NCBI GenBank assembly: GCA_033297075.1
Contig: MU858258.1
Coordinates: forward strand, 6,986-61,467
Reading direction: 5' to 3'
DNA: 54,482 nucleotides
Source of the DNA: Rhypophila decipiens
Lineage: Eukaryota > Ascomycota > Sordariomycetes > Sordariales > Naviculisporaceae
Translations under genes and position numbers: made by a program
Shown here: positions 44,647-54,482 of the stretch, in pieces
Layout: every line of letters begins with the position of its first letter
Numbering within the stretch: the stretch's first letter is position 1
The notes under the pieces: generated by a model
What the model was told of the DNA's origin: nothing
What the model saw: the letters and a program-made list of their open reading frames with translations, nothing else
Database searches by the model: none

Positions 44647-47600
44647 CTAATAATGCACGTGGCTATCACCCATGCCACATCCAGTCGACAGCTGAATGGT
44701 CTTGGGTGCCGCCGACGTCTTGGAGACACCGAGACAAGGGCAGTCACCCTCAGCGCCCGCCTTGCCAGCGCAGACACAAACAAGAGTAGCAAACGTCCCG
44801 CCCACAGTCGACGGACCCTGGGGCTGATACCACGGCGGGCACCAATCCGGAAGCACCTTCACAGTCCTAATCAAGCCATACGGATGATTATCCTTCTCAT
44901 AATCCGACTCCCCAAACCCATCAAAGCGAATCTTCCACGTCATGGGAAAGGGAACAAACTCGTCCCAGTTAGGCGTGAGGTACGTATCCGAGGGCGGCTT
45001 CAATATCCTGTCCGTGTAGATCATCCTGGCCTTCTTCTCGTCCTTCAAGAGCCCGGCCTGCTCCTTGATCCACGCGACCCGCATAGGCGCCATGTAGTTG
45101 GCATAGCCCTCGGGCGTCTTGTCGAGCCGGATCCTCTTGAGCTTGCCCTGCGTGTCCCGCCCGCGTCGGGGATTCCTCATCTGCGCAATGAAGGCGATCA
45201 TCGAGGTCAAGGAGACGGTGGCGAAGTGCCTCGGCGAGAAGACACGGAACTTGTCGGCAATGTTGAGCTGCGAGGTCAAGAATTTGACCTTGACCTCATT
45301 GGTGGAAACCTCTTGTTCGGCCTGGGCGAGGTTGAGGATCACCGTCTCCCCGTCCGAGATCTCGACAGTCTTTCCTCCAAAGACGTACTGAGCCTTCACG
45401 AGGGCCTTGCGCACGATGGGCTGGAGAAAGGCGGATTTGGCCGTCCGCTGGATCATGCGCTCGAGTTCATCGTTGGCATCGCACAAGGCAGCACCGGTCG
45501 CAGAGTCGCTGTGGAAGACGCATTTCTGAATCTTGATCCACTCTGGCTCAGAGACTGTCTTCTTACTATTGGCGGCATTGTAAAGACCCTTCATGTATTC
45601 GTCCAACGTAGCCGTGAACTGCCATGAGAGAATTAGTACCGTCCTGTCCTAGTAGGTTGTCGCGCAAGACAAGAGCAATCAACTTACCGAAACGACAGCA
45701 TTATAAGCAAAATCGAGACAAACAAGAAGAAGAATGGCAGCAGCCTTGCTTCGGTCCGGCTCGTACTCCAAGACCTGTCTCGCGACAAACTCTCCAAGCT
45801 CAGTCATGGGGTTGGTCTTCTTCTTGCCGAACAAGGCCCTCGTGATGTCCCACTGGCTGGCCTGCCAGATGGTCCCGTGGTGAGCCAGGTCCATCAGCTT
45901 CTGCATCGAGGTCTGGAACTGCCGGCGGCGCTCCATCCACTTTGTCTCGTCGGTGCTGTAGGCCAGGAAGGCCTGGCAGTTGGTGATGTGCTGGTAGATG
46001 TCGTTCTCGCTGTACGTGTCCTTGGAGGCGTTGGAGGCGTCTTTGGTCAGCTTGTGGCCGAAGCCGAGGAAGTCGGCGACGTAGTGGGTGACCACGGGAA
46101 TGGCAAAACTATTTCGCTCAACGTTAGTCTGGTTGTCTTCCTCGACTGGAGACGGCAGTGAAGAAAAGAAACTTACTCTCTGGTGGCATCGATTTGGAAT
46201 GTCGAGTGTGTCATGGAGATCGACTCTCTCTTGACGATGTACCTCATCAACTTGTCAAGATAGTCTTTCAGGTCCTCACCAACAACAGTGACGTGATCGT
46301 CCAGCGCCTTGCTAGTGATTTGAGGCTCAGGCTGGCCCAAGATTTTGCTCAGCACCTCGGGCAAGTTCGCCTTCTTGAAATATGCCGGGTTCGTGAAGTT
46401 CTTGCTCTGTTCTCCCTCCAGAACTATGGCGATGTCGTCGAATTTGTCGAGATACACTGGCTTCTTGGGTTTCTGCACCGGTTCCGCTTTTATGTCGAGT
46501 TCGCCCACCACTATCTTCTTATTTTCCGCCTTAGCCGCCCCGGCTGCCTCGGCCGTCTCGAGGAATTTATCGGTGTAGTGTTGATTCACTGCGAACTTGG
46601 CGTTTTGCTTGGCCGTGTAGAAGGGGTGGAAGAAGCGGATTGTGTCGGGCGGGAACCATCCCGGGAAGGCACGCTGAATCAGCCGGTGAAAGACGGAGCT
46701 CTTGCAGATGTCATTGTTGGGTGTGACCTCTTTCATGCCCCACGAGGTCAGCGAGTTGGTGTTCCAGTCGACCGTGTAGAAGCGATCGGAGCGCACGAGC
46801 GTGATGGCATCCGAGAAGATGGCTGTCCAGAGCGCCGAGGTCGACTCCCGCGGGCCGGGGTCCAATCCCATGTTCTCGTCTGATTCGCAGAAGATGCCGG
46901 GATACAGCTCGATCTTGTCGGGATGCTCGTAGAGATCCCGGAGCGCGTTCTGGATCTCGGGGTTCTTGGTCACGCTCTCGAACGTCTGGTGCCTCGCCAT
47001 GCCGAAGAAGTCTCTAAAGTCGTTCAGCGTGCCGACTTCCCACTTGCGTGCCTGCAGGATGCCCATGATCTCGACCGCCTTGAGACACTTGGGGACGTTG
47101 CGAGGGCCAAAGTTGGAGATGGGATCGTCCATGGCCTCGGTGAGTGCTTTCAGCATCTGGGAGTCGTCGAAAAGGTTGGTGATGGGATTTCGCTTAAACT
47201 GCTTGGATGGTTGCTTGTCGCCGGGAGGAACTGCGTACGACGCATCTGGAATACCAAACTCGACTTGCCATGGCTCCGCCTCCTTCTTGCCATGCTTCTT
47301 CGCCTCTTCCGCCTTTTTCTTGCCTGCCGCCATGGTCCCGAGGAACTCTGGAAGCGATGTGTTGTTTGGATCCCGGAATCCCATGACGTTCTCCATAAAT
47401 TCCTTGGTGTAGGCCTCGTCCTTTTGGGAGATGGCGCAATGGAAGCGATACAGCAGATTGAACTCGACCGTGACCTGGTTGCCGACACCGCGGCTCGTCT
47501 TCTTCTGGTCAAAGTCGGCGCGAGGATCAAGGGTGAAGTTGGTGTCGAACTCGTGGAATCCCATCAACGCTCGCAGATAGTCGTGCACCGAGATCTGGAT

Positions 47601-49121
47601 GTACATGCCGCACGTGATGAGCCGAGCCGTGTTGAAGAGGTCATCGTCCAGCTTGTCCCAAGCCGCCTGCCAGGCAACCTCAAACTCGGCGCACTTGGCC
47701 TCGAATTCTTTGAGCTTCTCGACACTTTGATGCGCGAGCTTATGCTTCTCGTCGTCGATGAGATGGTCGAGCTCGTCTGTCAATTTCTCGAGCTCTCGGC
47801 TGACCTCGGACTTGTCGAACTCGGCCAGCGCAGCCTGAGCCTGTTGGAACTTATGGTCTGCCTCCTCTCGTTCTTTCGTCTCTTGGGGGGTCTCGTTCGG
47901 CAGCTTTGGAGGCGGCTCCTGTGCTTTCCGCGGCCTTTTTGCTTCAGCCTCTCTCCACTTGTCCTCATAGGCCTTGAGTAGCTTGCGGACACCATCGTCG
48001 ATGCGGTCGGGGACGAGCTCCTTGACTAGAGAGACCAACTTCGTGTCCTTGTACTTGTCCGGGACTTGGAAACGGCCGTTCTCGTTGATCCGAAGGAGCT
48101 GTCTTGCGGCGTAGTTGTGGTATCGATTGTACATGACCAGCATGATGCAGACGCCGGGCGGCTGCCTCAACAGTCGGTCCTCGGCAAACGTGTCGGGCTT
48201 GAGAAGGCCGAGCTTGTACTTGTCGTCGCGAATCTTGCGCTGCATCTCGGTGGTGAAGCCGTAGAGGGGAGACAGGTCGAGGTAGGACGAGCTGTCCGAG
48301 ATGTTCTTGTCGTTGTCGTTGGTCCTGAAGATGTCGTGGATGATGATGGTTGCGTGATAGATGAGCATGGCAGACAGTCCCGACTCGCTGTTTCGGCCAC
48401 CGTCCTCTCTCGCCATCAGCTTGTCAAAGAGCTCCGAAGGGTCGGGGAGAGCGCCGAGCATGGCGGTCTTGGATGGAACCGTTTTGGCGTACGGGGCGCC
48501 TGCCTGTCCCAGATGCGGCGTGATGGCGCTGTTGAACTTGCCGTCGGCAGTCCGGTACTGGAAGGCATCGCCGAGGTACGTCAGGGGAGCTGTAACAAGT
48601 CAGAATCATGATCATGACCTAGGTCCCATGGCGGTTGAAACTTACGGTGCAACATCTTGTCATACTTGTCTTTGACTTGGCCATTGATGAGCTGATTCCG
48701 ATTGATGCTGTAATCGGATAGACTGCCGGCAATCCGTGCAAGATCTGGCCCCTACGCTCAACGTCAGTAAAACAGCCCGACGGGCCTAACACTTCTCGCA
48801 GCTTACGTCAATCCCACCGCCCGTCACGTATCCATAGGCGGACCGCGCCAGCGCTGGCCAGTTGCTGGGCTGGCAAGCTGCCTTGACATCTCCCCACGTG
48901 CCAACCTTGGGAACAATGGCATTCTGTTGTAGGTCGTTAGCAGCAAGACTCGAACAAGAAAGAAAGACAGGGAGGATGTTACTCACCCCGATGAGGTTAT
49001 CGCCGTGAAACTTTGCGTACTTCTCTTCATTTTGCTGGTTTCTGAGTTGCAAGGTGAGTTGAAGCAGATCGGCATCTCGCTTGCTCATGGCCTTCTTCTT
49101 TGCCACACGATTGCCATTCAT
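44647..49121 (-). CDS. Ppo-type heme fatty-acid dioxygenase with coiled-coil insertion and Cys-less P450 half
   Basis: Six exons: 49121-48987, 48923-48807, 48751-48646, 48589-46177, 46108-45688, 45618-44647; 1387 residues against about 1080-1150 for usual Ppo proteins. The N-terminal half is an animal-peroxidase-type dioxygenase: PPLTYLGDAFQYRTADG, distal His in IIHDIFRT (His204), SSYLDLSPLYG, and the catalytic Tyr plus proximal His in NLLYRFH (Tyr500, His503). Between YNRYHNYAARQL and DDDLFNTARLITCGMYIQ lies an insertion of about 130-140 residues (about 295-434), largely charged coiled coil. The C-terminal half is P450-like, but the heme-Cys region (FRVFSPRHFATVSL, 1188-1201) has no Cys. Expected activity: oxygenation of linoleate or oleate to hydroperoxides without the P450 isomerase step. 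Ppo products signal between sexual and asexual development. It is divergent from a peroxygenase gene. Confidence 0.85.
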
Positions 49122-50350
49122 GATGACGGCGGGTATCGAACAAAGTCGCGATGATGTTGACCTGAACTGTCAAGTTGACAAGCTGAGGTCTCTGATGATT
49201 CTTTCTGTTGTTCTTTTGCTGGCGCTTTATCCCATTTTCACCTGGCACCTCCCACCCTCCACGGAGCACATGTACCGCCATGTGTGATATCGCTTTCTCA
49301 AACAGTCCAGACTCCAGACAGCCGCCAGCATGTAGCAACCTGGAATCACCGCTGTATGCAGCTAGCATTCTGGCCATTGTCTATTGCCAGTATGAAAAAG
49401 GGGCAAAATACTTGTGAGCCCGGTCTATTGAACATATTGTGCGTGTTTCGCACCGTTTTGGCCATATCTCCGCTCCACGGCTGGGCTGAAGTTGCGACAT
49501 CCGTCACAACCGTCATTTCAGTCATCAATTCGAGCCGTGCAATCAAAATGATATGCTCCAATAGTCCTTGATCTAGCCCCAATACTTTGTTTTCAGCTCC
49601 TGCACCGCGTTCATTAGCCTCGTGGGGAACCCCAAAACGGAACACCCAGGCGGGCCAGACCACTCTGAAACGAAGCTGAAAGCTGAACACCCGCAGCACT
49701 AACCGTAAAGGCTACGCTCAGGCAGCCCTATCCAGCCACAGCGGTTCATGCACTATTGTGTGATATGGGACCAATAGCGTCCGGCTGGGCATCTTGGTCT
49801 ACAGCACTCCACGGTAAATAGTCAAATTGGTATACCTGGTTGACAAGGTTGCTAGGCCTGCCAGTGACTTTGATAATGCGTTTTTGTTGTAGAAATAATG
49901 TATTTTCTCAGCTTGTAAAGGGTCTATTTGACAATATAATAAGGCATTTCAAGTCGCGAGCAAGGGCCCTGGTCAGGTAGTGCAGGTTGACCATTTACCG
50001 TAGAATACTGTACTCGTAACAAGACCACGGTTTGTTCCGAGTTCATTGCAAATCCGTGAGGGTCCAGTAGACGCCACACCCGCGATCTGCACGAGAGCAG
50101 TGCCTAGTCCCGCCTCGACCTGGCAGATACCATCATGCCAGTATCTCGTTGCGGCAGTCGTATCGAGGGGTCGACGCCGTGAATTCTTCTACATGCCACG
50201 ACCCCTCGGACCATCCACCACGATCACTCCTGATACTCCCATCTCAAGCAGCCCCGGCCGACAAGATCTTCACTTGCCCAAACCTTGAACTTGTCGCTTC
50301 TCACTTTCAACAACAGATTCAACGCGTCCTTCCTCGCCCTCTCCGCCACA
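49122..50350. promoter_or_regulatory. Divergent upstream region, dioxygenase / peroxygenase
   Basis: 1.2 kb between the two start codons. It must hold both promoters. The last 100 bp before 50351 are pyrimidine-rich leader. No further gene recognised. Confidence 0.5.
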
Positions 50351-51154
50351 ATGTCTTCCTCTCTAGCTATCGGAGAATACAAGAGGGAGGACAAGACAGC
50401 GAGCAGGAGTCCCTGTCCCGTCGTCAACGCCCTCGCCAACCATGGCTATCTCAAACGAGACGGACGCAAAATCTACGCCGAAGAGCTCAACGCCTCAATG
50501 AGGCACATCGGCATGAGCCCGCTCCTCGGCTCAGTCTTTGCCATCCCGACCTATTTCGAATACCACGACCCCTCCAAAGGGTACAACAAGAGGCGAAAGC
50601 CCGTCGGCATCTTGCAAAAAGTCTGGTCGCTCATCAAAAACCCCTATTCCTTGTTCGACTACTTTGGATGCTGGAATCCCGACAACAAGGTCAGCGGGAG
50701 AAAGTATCTCGACCTCGCCGACCTCGCCTCCCACGGCGCCATCGAGCACGACATCTCCCTGTCCCGTCGGGACATTGGGCAACCGCAAGGAAACAACGAC
50801 CCCCAGCCGGATTTGATCCGAGACATGCTGCAGTACTCTGACGACGGCGAGTACCTCACCATCGAGGAGCTTGGCATTTTTATTCAGGACCGCATCAAGC
50901 AGCAGCTCGTCGACAATCCGGAGTTGGTCTATGGACCGGCCGAGCACCAGGTCAACTGCGGCCAGATCGCCCTGATGATGGGCTGCTTTGGGGATGGCAA
51001 GAAGATGCCCATCAAGTATGTCAAGGCCATCTTTGAAGAAGAGAGACTGCCAATCCAGGAAGGTTGGAAGACGAGGTACTGGTGGACCATGGGGCTTTTC
51101 GAGTTCTTTGGCGCTGTGCAGAAGATGGTCAAGGCAGTGGGTATGCAATTCTAG
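50351..51154 (+). CDS. Short heme-thiolate peroxygenase (chloroperoxidase/UPO family)
   Basis: Single exon, 267 residues from the ATG at 50351; the frame is open further upstream but with no earlier ATG. Family hallmarks are the PCP motif (Pro21-Cys22-Pro23, Cys22 as heme ligand) followed by VVNALANHGYL, and EHD (132-134) with SLSRRD, the acid-base motif of short unspecific peroxygenases and chloroperoxidases. There is no signal peptide, so it is probably intracellular, unlike the classic secreted enzymes. Such enzymes use peroxides to insert oxygen into substrates. The intracellular members near Ppo genes could use fatty acid hydroperoxides (inference). It is divergent from the dioxygenase gene at 44647-49121. 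Confidence 0.9.
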   Translation: MSSSLAIGEYKREDKTASRSPCPVVNALANHGYLKRDGRKIYAEELNASMRHIGMSPLLGSVFAIPTYFEYHDPSKGYNKRRKPVGILQKVWSLIKNPYSLFDYFGCWNPDNKVSGRKYLDLADLASHGAIEHDISLSRRDIGQPQGNNDPQPDLIRDMLQYSDDGEYLTIEELGIFIQDRIKQQLVDNPELVYGPAEHQVNCGQIALMMGCFGDGKKMPIKYVKAIFEEERLPIQEGWKTRYWWTMGLFEFFGAVQKMVKAVGMQF

Positions 51155-52069
51155 GTTTTAGCAGGCACTCCGAGTCGCTGTATTTTTGAGATGTCATTCT
51201 TTTGCTTTTCTTTGGGTCTTTTCTTTTGTCTGTGAGAAGGTTTGCATTGTTTTGGATAGGGTAGCCAGCAGCCCGCATAATAATTTCAAGATGCAACAAG
51301 TATGCCGTGTCTGTCAATCAGGACAGTTTTTCAGTTCAACTCAAATCAAATCAAAAAGACCGCTGTTTTTCTTTTTTTACATGTCTGCAAATATCTGAAA
51401 TAGTTCTTTTTCTGTAGCCGCGACAGCCTTCGCCCCACCCCCACATCAACCAGCCAATAATGGAGCTCCCTGACTTATACCCCGAGACTGCGCTACAGCA
51501 AATTCTGATTGGCTGGCCGCCGCCTCCCCCCCTCGCTGGCGTCAGGACTCAGGAGAAAAAGGTCCGAGGCTCTGAGATTGATCAAGACCTTGTCCAGTCT
51601 CAAGCTCAAATCAAGTCAAATAAAACCCCTTTGCTTTGCAGAAAGGCCGGCCTGGCCTTGTTCCTAGCGCTTGGCTTGGCAGTGGCTTGCACCATACAAG
51701 CGGAAACTTCCCAAAGGGGTAGACGAGACTATCGTCCCCCGAACTCTGGGCTGCATATCAAGAACTCAGCTCAAAGCAGGTCGACCGACACCAGAAATCA
51801 ATAATTCACGGCGTCTAATTTCACACCCATTGTGATTCATTCCGAGACGGACATGATCCAAAGCTGAACGATTTCTTTTTTTTTAAGGATTGAATCCCAC
51901 CCGCAGCTTTCTCCTTCCTCATTCTTGTTAACCGCGGTTATACCTACCTACCCTCTTATCGACCAAAGCAATTCCCCTTCCTACTGTACTCAAAGGACCC
52001 TTCCAAGAAACATCGATTTGCTCACAAAAGTCAATCACCACCACCACCACCACCGACCGCCGCCCAAGC
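51155..52069. other. Intergenic, peroxygenase to DUF1772 gene
   Basis: 3' UTR, then sequence with AATCAA-rich and CT-rich segments, and a pyrimidine-rich leader ending in a CAC-rich tract before 52070. The short frame at 51460-51804 has no recognisable features. Confidence 0.5.
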
Positions 52070-52561
52070 ATGTCTTTCCTCCACCCCTACCTCCCGATGC
52101 TCAAAGGCCTCGCAATAGCAGGCAGCCTCATAAACGGCGGCACCCTAACATCAGGCTACCGTCTCCTACCCTCCATATACCCAACCGTGCCAAAATCCCC
52201 CAAAGACGCCGCCAAACAATGGGAGTACTTTTACTGGTCCATGTCGGCAACAGTCCCGTGGGTTGACCTGGCCACCTTTATCGCAATCGGAACCCTGGGC
52301 TGCGTCGAGTACCAAAGCGACAAGACGGCTTTGCCCTGGAAGATCTGGGCTTCGGCGGCGGGGCTGATGCCGATTGGCTGGGTGTGGGTTCGACAGGTGA
52401 TGCTTGTGCCTTCGGGGAAATTGCTCGATGTTGCGAAGAGTTCGGGCGAGTCGAAGCAAACGCTGGATTTGTTGAAGGACTTTAATGCGCAGATGGGGTT
52501 TAGGATGATGTTTCCTTGGGTTGTTGGGGGCCTTGGGTTGTGGGCTTCTCTTGGGTTTTAA
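52070..52561 (+). CDS. DUF1772 / anthrone-oxygenase-like membrane protein
   Basis: Single exon, 163 residues. Four hydrophobic segments at about 8-30, 55-80, 85-110 and 146-163. The N-terminal GLAIAGSLINGGTLTSGY and the second-helix PWVDLATF with a following RQVML segment fit the DUF1772 (anthrone oxygenase) family. Characterised members oxidise anthrones to anthraquinones in polyketide pathways; many others have no known substrate. There is no polyketide synthase in this window, so a pathway role is unproven. It lies on the same strand as the peroxygenase, 0.9 kb after it. Confidence 0.75.
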   Translation: MSFLHPYLPMLKGLAIAGSLINGGTLTSGYRLLPSIYPTVPKSPKDAAKQWEYFYWSMSATVPWVDLATFIAIGTLGCVEYQSDKTALPWKIWASAAGLMPIGWVWVRQVMLVPSGKLLDVAKSSGESKQTLDLLKDFNAQMGFRMMFPWVVGGLGLWASLGF

Positions 52562-53699
52562 GAGTAGCGGAGAGGCGGATTATTTTGCTGGAGAAGGGAG
52601 ACGGGGGGAAAGGTTTCTACTTTGAAGTAGGGGGAGTGATGCCTGCCGGGCACTCCCCTTCTTGAGGATATTGAAATTTTTTTTTTTGAAAGCAATACCG
52701 TTAGTATTCAGATGGTCCTGTCGATGCTGCAAGTGTCAACCCGGAGAAATTTCAGATTTGCCCTCTCAGGGCGCATGATAGCACAGAAATCCGGTGCACC
52801 GTGATTCGTCCAGAGGATTGGGATTTTTCGTCAAACGTATTTTCCATCAGATGAAATACGCCCAGTTGGAGGCCTGCCGCCTTGTGAAATCCATCGCAAT
52901 TGCCATTCACCACACTTAGAGCTTGATTGTTTCCTCGGAAATTTAGCACCTGGAAGGCAGCTACAGTCCCCCCTGGTTTGATTGTTAGCTCGAGACTTCG
53001 CCCCATATATTTTCCACTTTTTGTACCTTTAGTCCACTCATACCTCAACAACACTAGAAAAACAGTAGAAAACAGATATCAACTTGGATTTAGTACAAAC
53101 TCATGAGGTCTATGTCTCTGCTCCTTATTCTACAATTGGATCTCCGGCCCTTGTTCTATGCCTACTGCTTGTACTAAGCTAACAATCAAACCAGTAGGGC
53201 ACTGTACTTGGAAGACTTTACGCTGCTGCACGGACCACCGGCTGAACGTCGTCTGAAAGCCAAAAAGTGGATTTTTTAGCTATTACTCGTGCCACGCCCC
53301 TACTCGTTGGGCCTGTCACGGCCATCGGTTCAGAGCGTGGTAGCTGTTCAATTGGCACTACGAACGAAGATTCTACTCTGAAGAAGAAGAGAAAGCAAGA
53401 GAGAAGCGCATCGCACACGCGCTTAGGTCAATCAGCTTGAGTGGGTCGCGTGCTCATCGTACAGGGTTAGGGTTACAGCACCCAACCCACCTTCTGTGGC
53501 AGTCAGTTCGTCATAGGGCCTGTTCAGTTGGAACAACTTCCAGCCCTAACTAAAGTTGGTGCTCCCTATTACAACGGAAAGACCACCACAACGGAAAACC
53601 CACTTCTAACCTTAGGGTTAGAAAAAGTAGCGGACGTGCACTTTACTAACCAACGAAGATATAAGGAAACGAATTAATATGTTAGAATCACATTCTATT
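52562..53699. other. Intergenic, possible mobile-element debris
   Basis: DUF1772 gene 3' UTR with poly-T tract, then sequence with short telomere-like tracts (53464-53475, 53608-53620) and a segment around 53517-53560 whose GGGCCTGTTCAGTTGG start recalls hAT-type transposon ends. A minus-strand frame at 52752-53054 (100 codons) has moderately protein-like text (AAFQVLNFRGNNQALSVVNG), but I recognise no family. Confidence 0.4.
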
Positions 53700-54008
53700 T
53701 GTAACAACAGCGACATACCACACCACTGAGCCACAAACCCACAAAAGGGCACGATTCTAGAACGGAAAAATCCGCTCTAGGATTGGTATGTATAGTATTG
53801 TGACGCGGTCGTGACACTATTCGTATTATTATATCTCTTTTCGAAATAAAATTTGCTTAAGAATTACTAGGTAAGGTTTGTCACGATCGTACTATTACGG
53901 CTGTTACATACACTATACATACCAATTCTAGAGCGGATTCTTCCGTTCTAGAATCATGCCCTTTTGTGGGTTTGTGGCTCAGTGGTGTGGTATGTCGCTG
54001 TTGTTACA
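53700..54008. mobile_element. Fold-back (palindromic MITE-like) element, 309 bp
   Basis: About 98 bp at 53700-53797 recur inverted near 53912-54008 with only a few mismatches, nearly all transitions. The interior of about 110 bp is AT-rich, with a further short inverted match (CGTGAC/GTCACG). Each arm carries an outward-pointing TGGCTCAGTGGTGTGG, which fits a tRNA A box. No coding frame. A target-site duplication was not evident. Confidence 0.75.
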
Positions 54009-54482
54009 GATGCCCTCTCCGCGGCCATTTTCAAAGCGGAAGCAATTTAGCGCAATTTAGCAATAACGCAACGATCTAATTGGCTAAATTGAGCTTTGAC
54101 CCACTATTGTTCGATGTTGTCTTCTAGACTAGTTTCCAAGCCAAAATTAGCCTGGAAGCTGTTCCAGAAAAGAAAGACCAAGGCTTGGAAAATCCGACTT
54201 GGAGGATCTTCCAGGTCCACCTTCCGAGGCAACAATCACGCTCTTAGGGCAGCTTTGAGAAAGATAGAAGTTGCATCGTTTGCGCCTTCTGAGAACCTTG
54301 ACGGCAGATCGGCAGGGCTGTTGGGTCGCTTACCTCATCAGCAAATCCGTGCGTTTACTCCGTAGTGGGGTCGCATTTCGCTTGCCAGGCAAGCGGTTGG
54401 CAAAATAAAACGCAAACACTACCTACCCAGTACCTGAATCATCATAGTAAATTCCTAACAAAATTAGGTTACTCTCGGGTAC
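54009..54482. other. Right edge, transposon-like fragments
   Basis: A plus-strand frame (54096-54365; 89 codons, Lys/Arg-rich) has no recognised family and could be a fragment of a transposon gene. At 54390-54416 a single terminal-repeat-like sequence matches the end of the element at 13041-13281. The rest of that element would lie outside the window or is lost. Confidence 0.4.
54390..54416 (+). repeat. Single end related to the 13041-13281 MITE
   Basis: CAAGCGGTTGGCAAAATAAA matches the left terminal repeat CAAGCGGTTGACAAAATAAA with one transition, and the match goes on with an extra base (CGCAAAC for CGAAC). Confidence 0.6.

Noticed and set aside
44653..45627. 324-codon plus-strand frame
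   Set aside because: Antisense shadow of dioxygenase exon 6.
47000..47981. Long plus-strand frame of about 350 codons opposite the dioxygenase
   Set aside because: It is the antisense shadow of a GC-rich conserved coding exon; rich in Leu/Val as expected from the complementary strand.
1..54482. CRISPR arrays, bacterial operons, phage systems
   Set aside because: The sequence is clearly fungal nuclear DNA; no direct-repeat/spacer arrays or Shine-Dalgarno-linked operons are present. The 22-bp array has no spacers.

Overview
This window is nuclear DNA from a filamentous ascomycete (Pezizomycotina, most like a Sordariomycete). The evidence is short introns (about 55-225 nt) with GTRNGT-type donors and CTRAC/CTAAC-like branch sites, 5S rRNA genes lying singly between protein genes, an intron-bearing tRNA-Arg, and a set of typical filamentous-fungal genes (seipin, NTF2, TVP18, AIM21, TRAPPC11, an Imp2/Cdc15-type F-BAR protein, a Ppo-type heme dioxygenase, a heme-thiolate peroxygenase). 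Several duplicated sequences differ mostly by C/T and G/A transitions, as expected where repeat-induced point mutation (RIP) acts or has acted. No lookup was possible; all gene models are hand-spliced from reading frames and splice signals.

Layout. 1-1402: no gene; GC run and a short TTAGGG tract. 1403-4963: divergent IMPACT-family protein (-) and Oms1-like mitochondrial methyltransferase (+). 5631-6160: small secreted Cys-rich prepropeptide (-) with a TATA box. 7685-10670: two divergently transcribed, homologous AIG1/GIMAP-like P-loop GTPases, one ending in a CAAX box. 10763-10810: truncated 5S pseudogene. 11248-12769: seipin. 13041-13281: MITE-like element. 14755-16657: DUF7918-type nuclear protein. 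18501-18601: tRNA-Arg(UCU). 20051-20852: NTF2. 22508-23367: TVP18. 23368-29178: 5.8 kb without a recognisable gene. 29179-31879: AIM21-like. 32638-36698: TRAPPC11 (-). 37429-37648: tandem array with an exact 22-bp period. 39912-43279: F-BAR/SH3 protein (-). 44174-44292: 5S rRNA (-). 44647-49121: large Ppo-type dioxygenase with an unusual coiled-coil insertion and a P450 half lacking its heme cysteine (-). 50351-51154: short heme-thiolate peroxygenase (+), divergent from the dioxygenase. 52070-52561: DUF1772/anthrone-oxygenase-like membrane protein (+). 53700-54482: fold-back element and fragments of mobile DNA.

Most of the window is housekeeping membrane-trafficking, lipid-droplet, actin and nuclear-transport genes. 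The accessory-looking parts are (i) the GTPase pair beside the secreted Cys-rich protein, (ii) the dioxygenase/peroxygenase/DUF1772 group, which may form an oxylipin or small-molecule oxidation module, and (iii) the repeat-rich right end.
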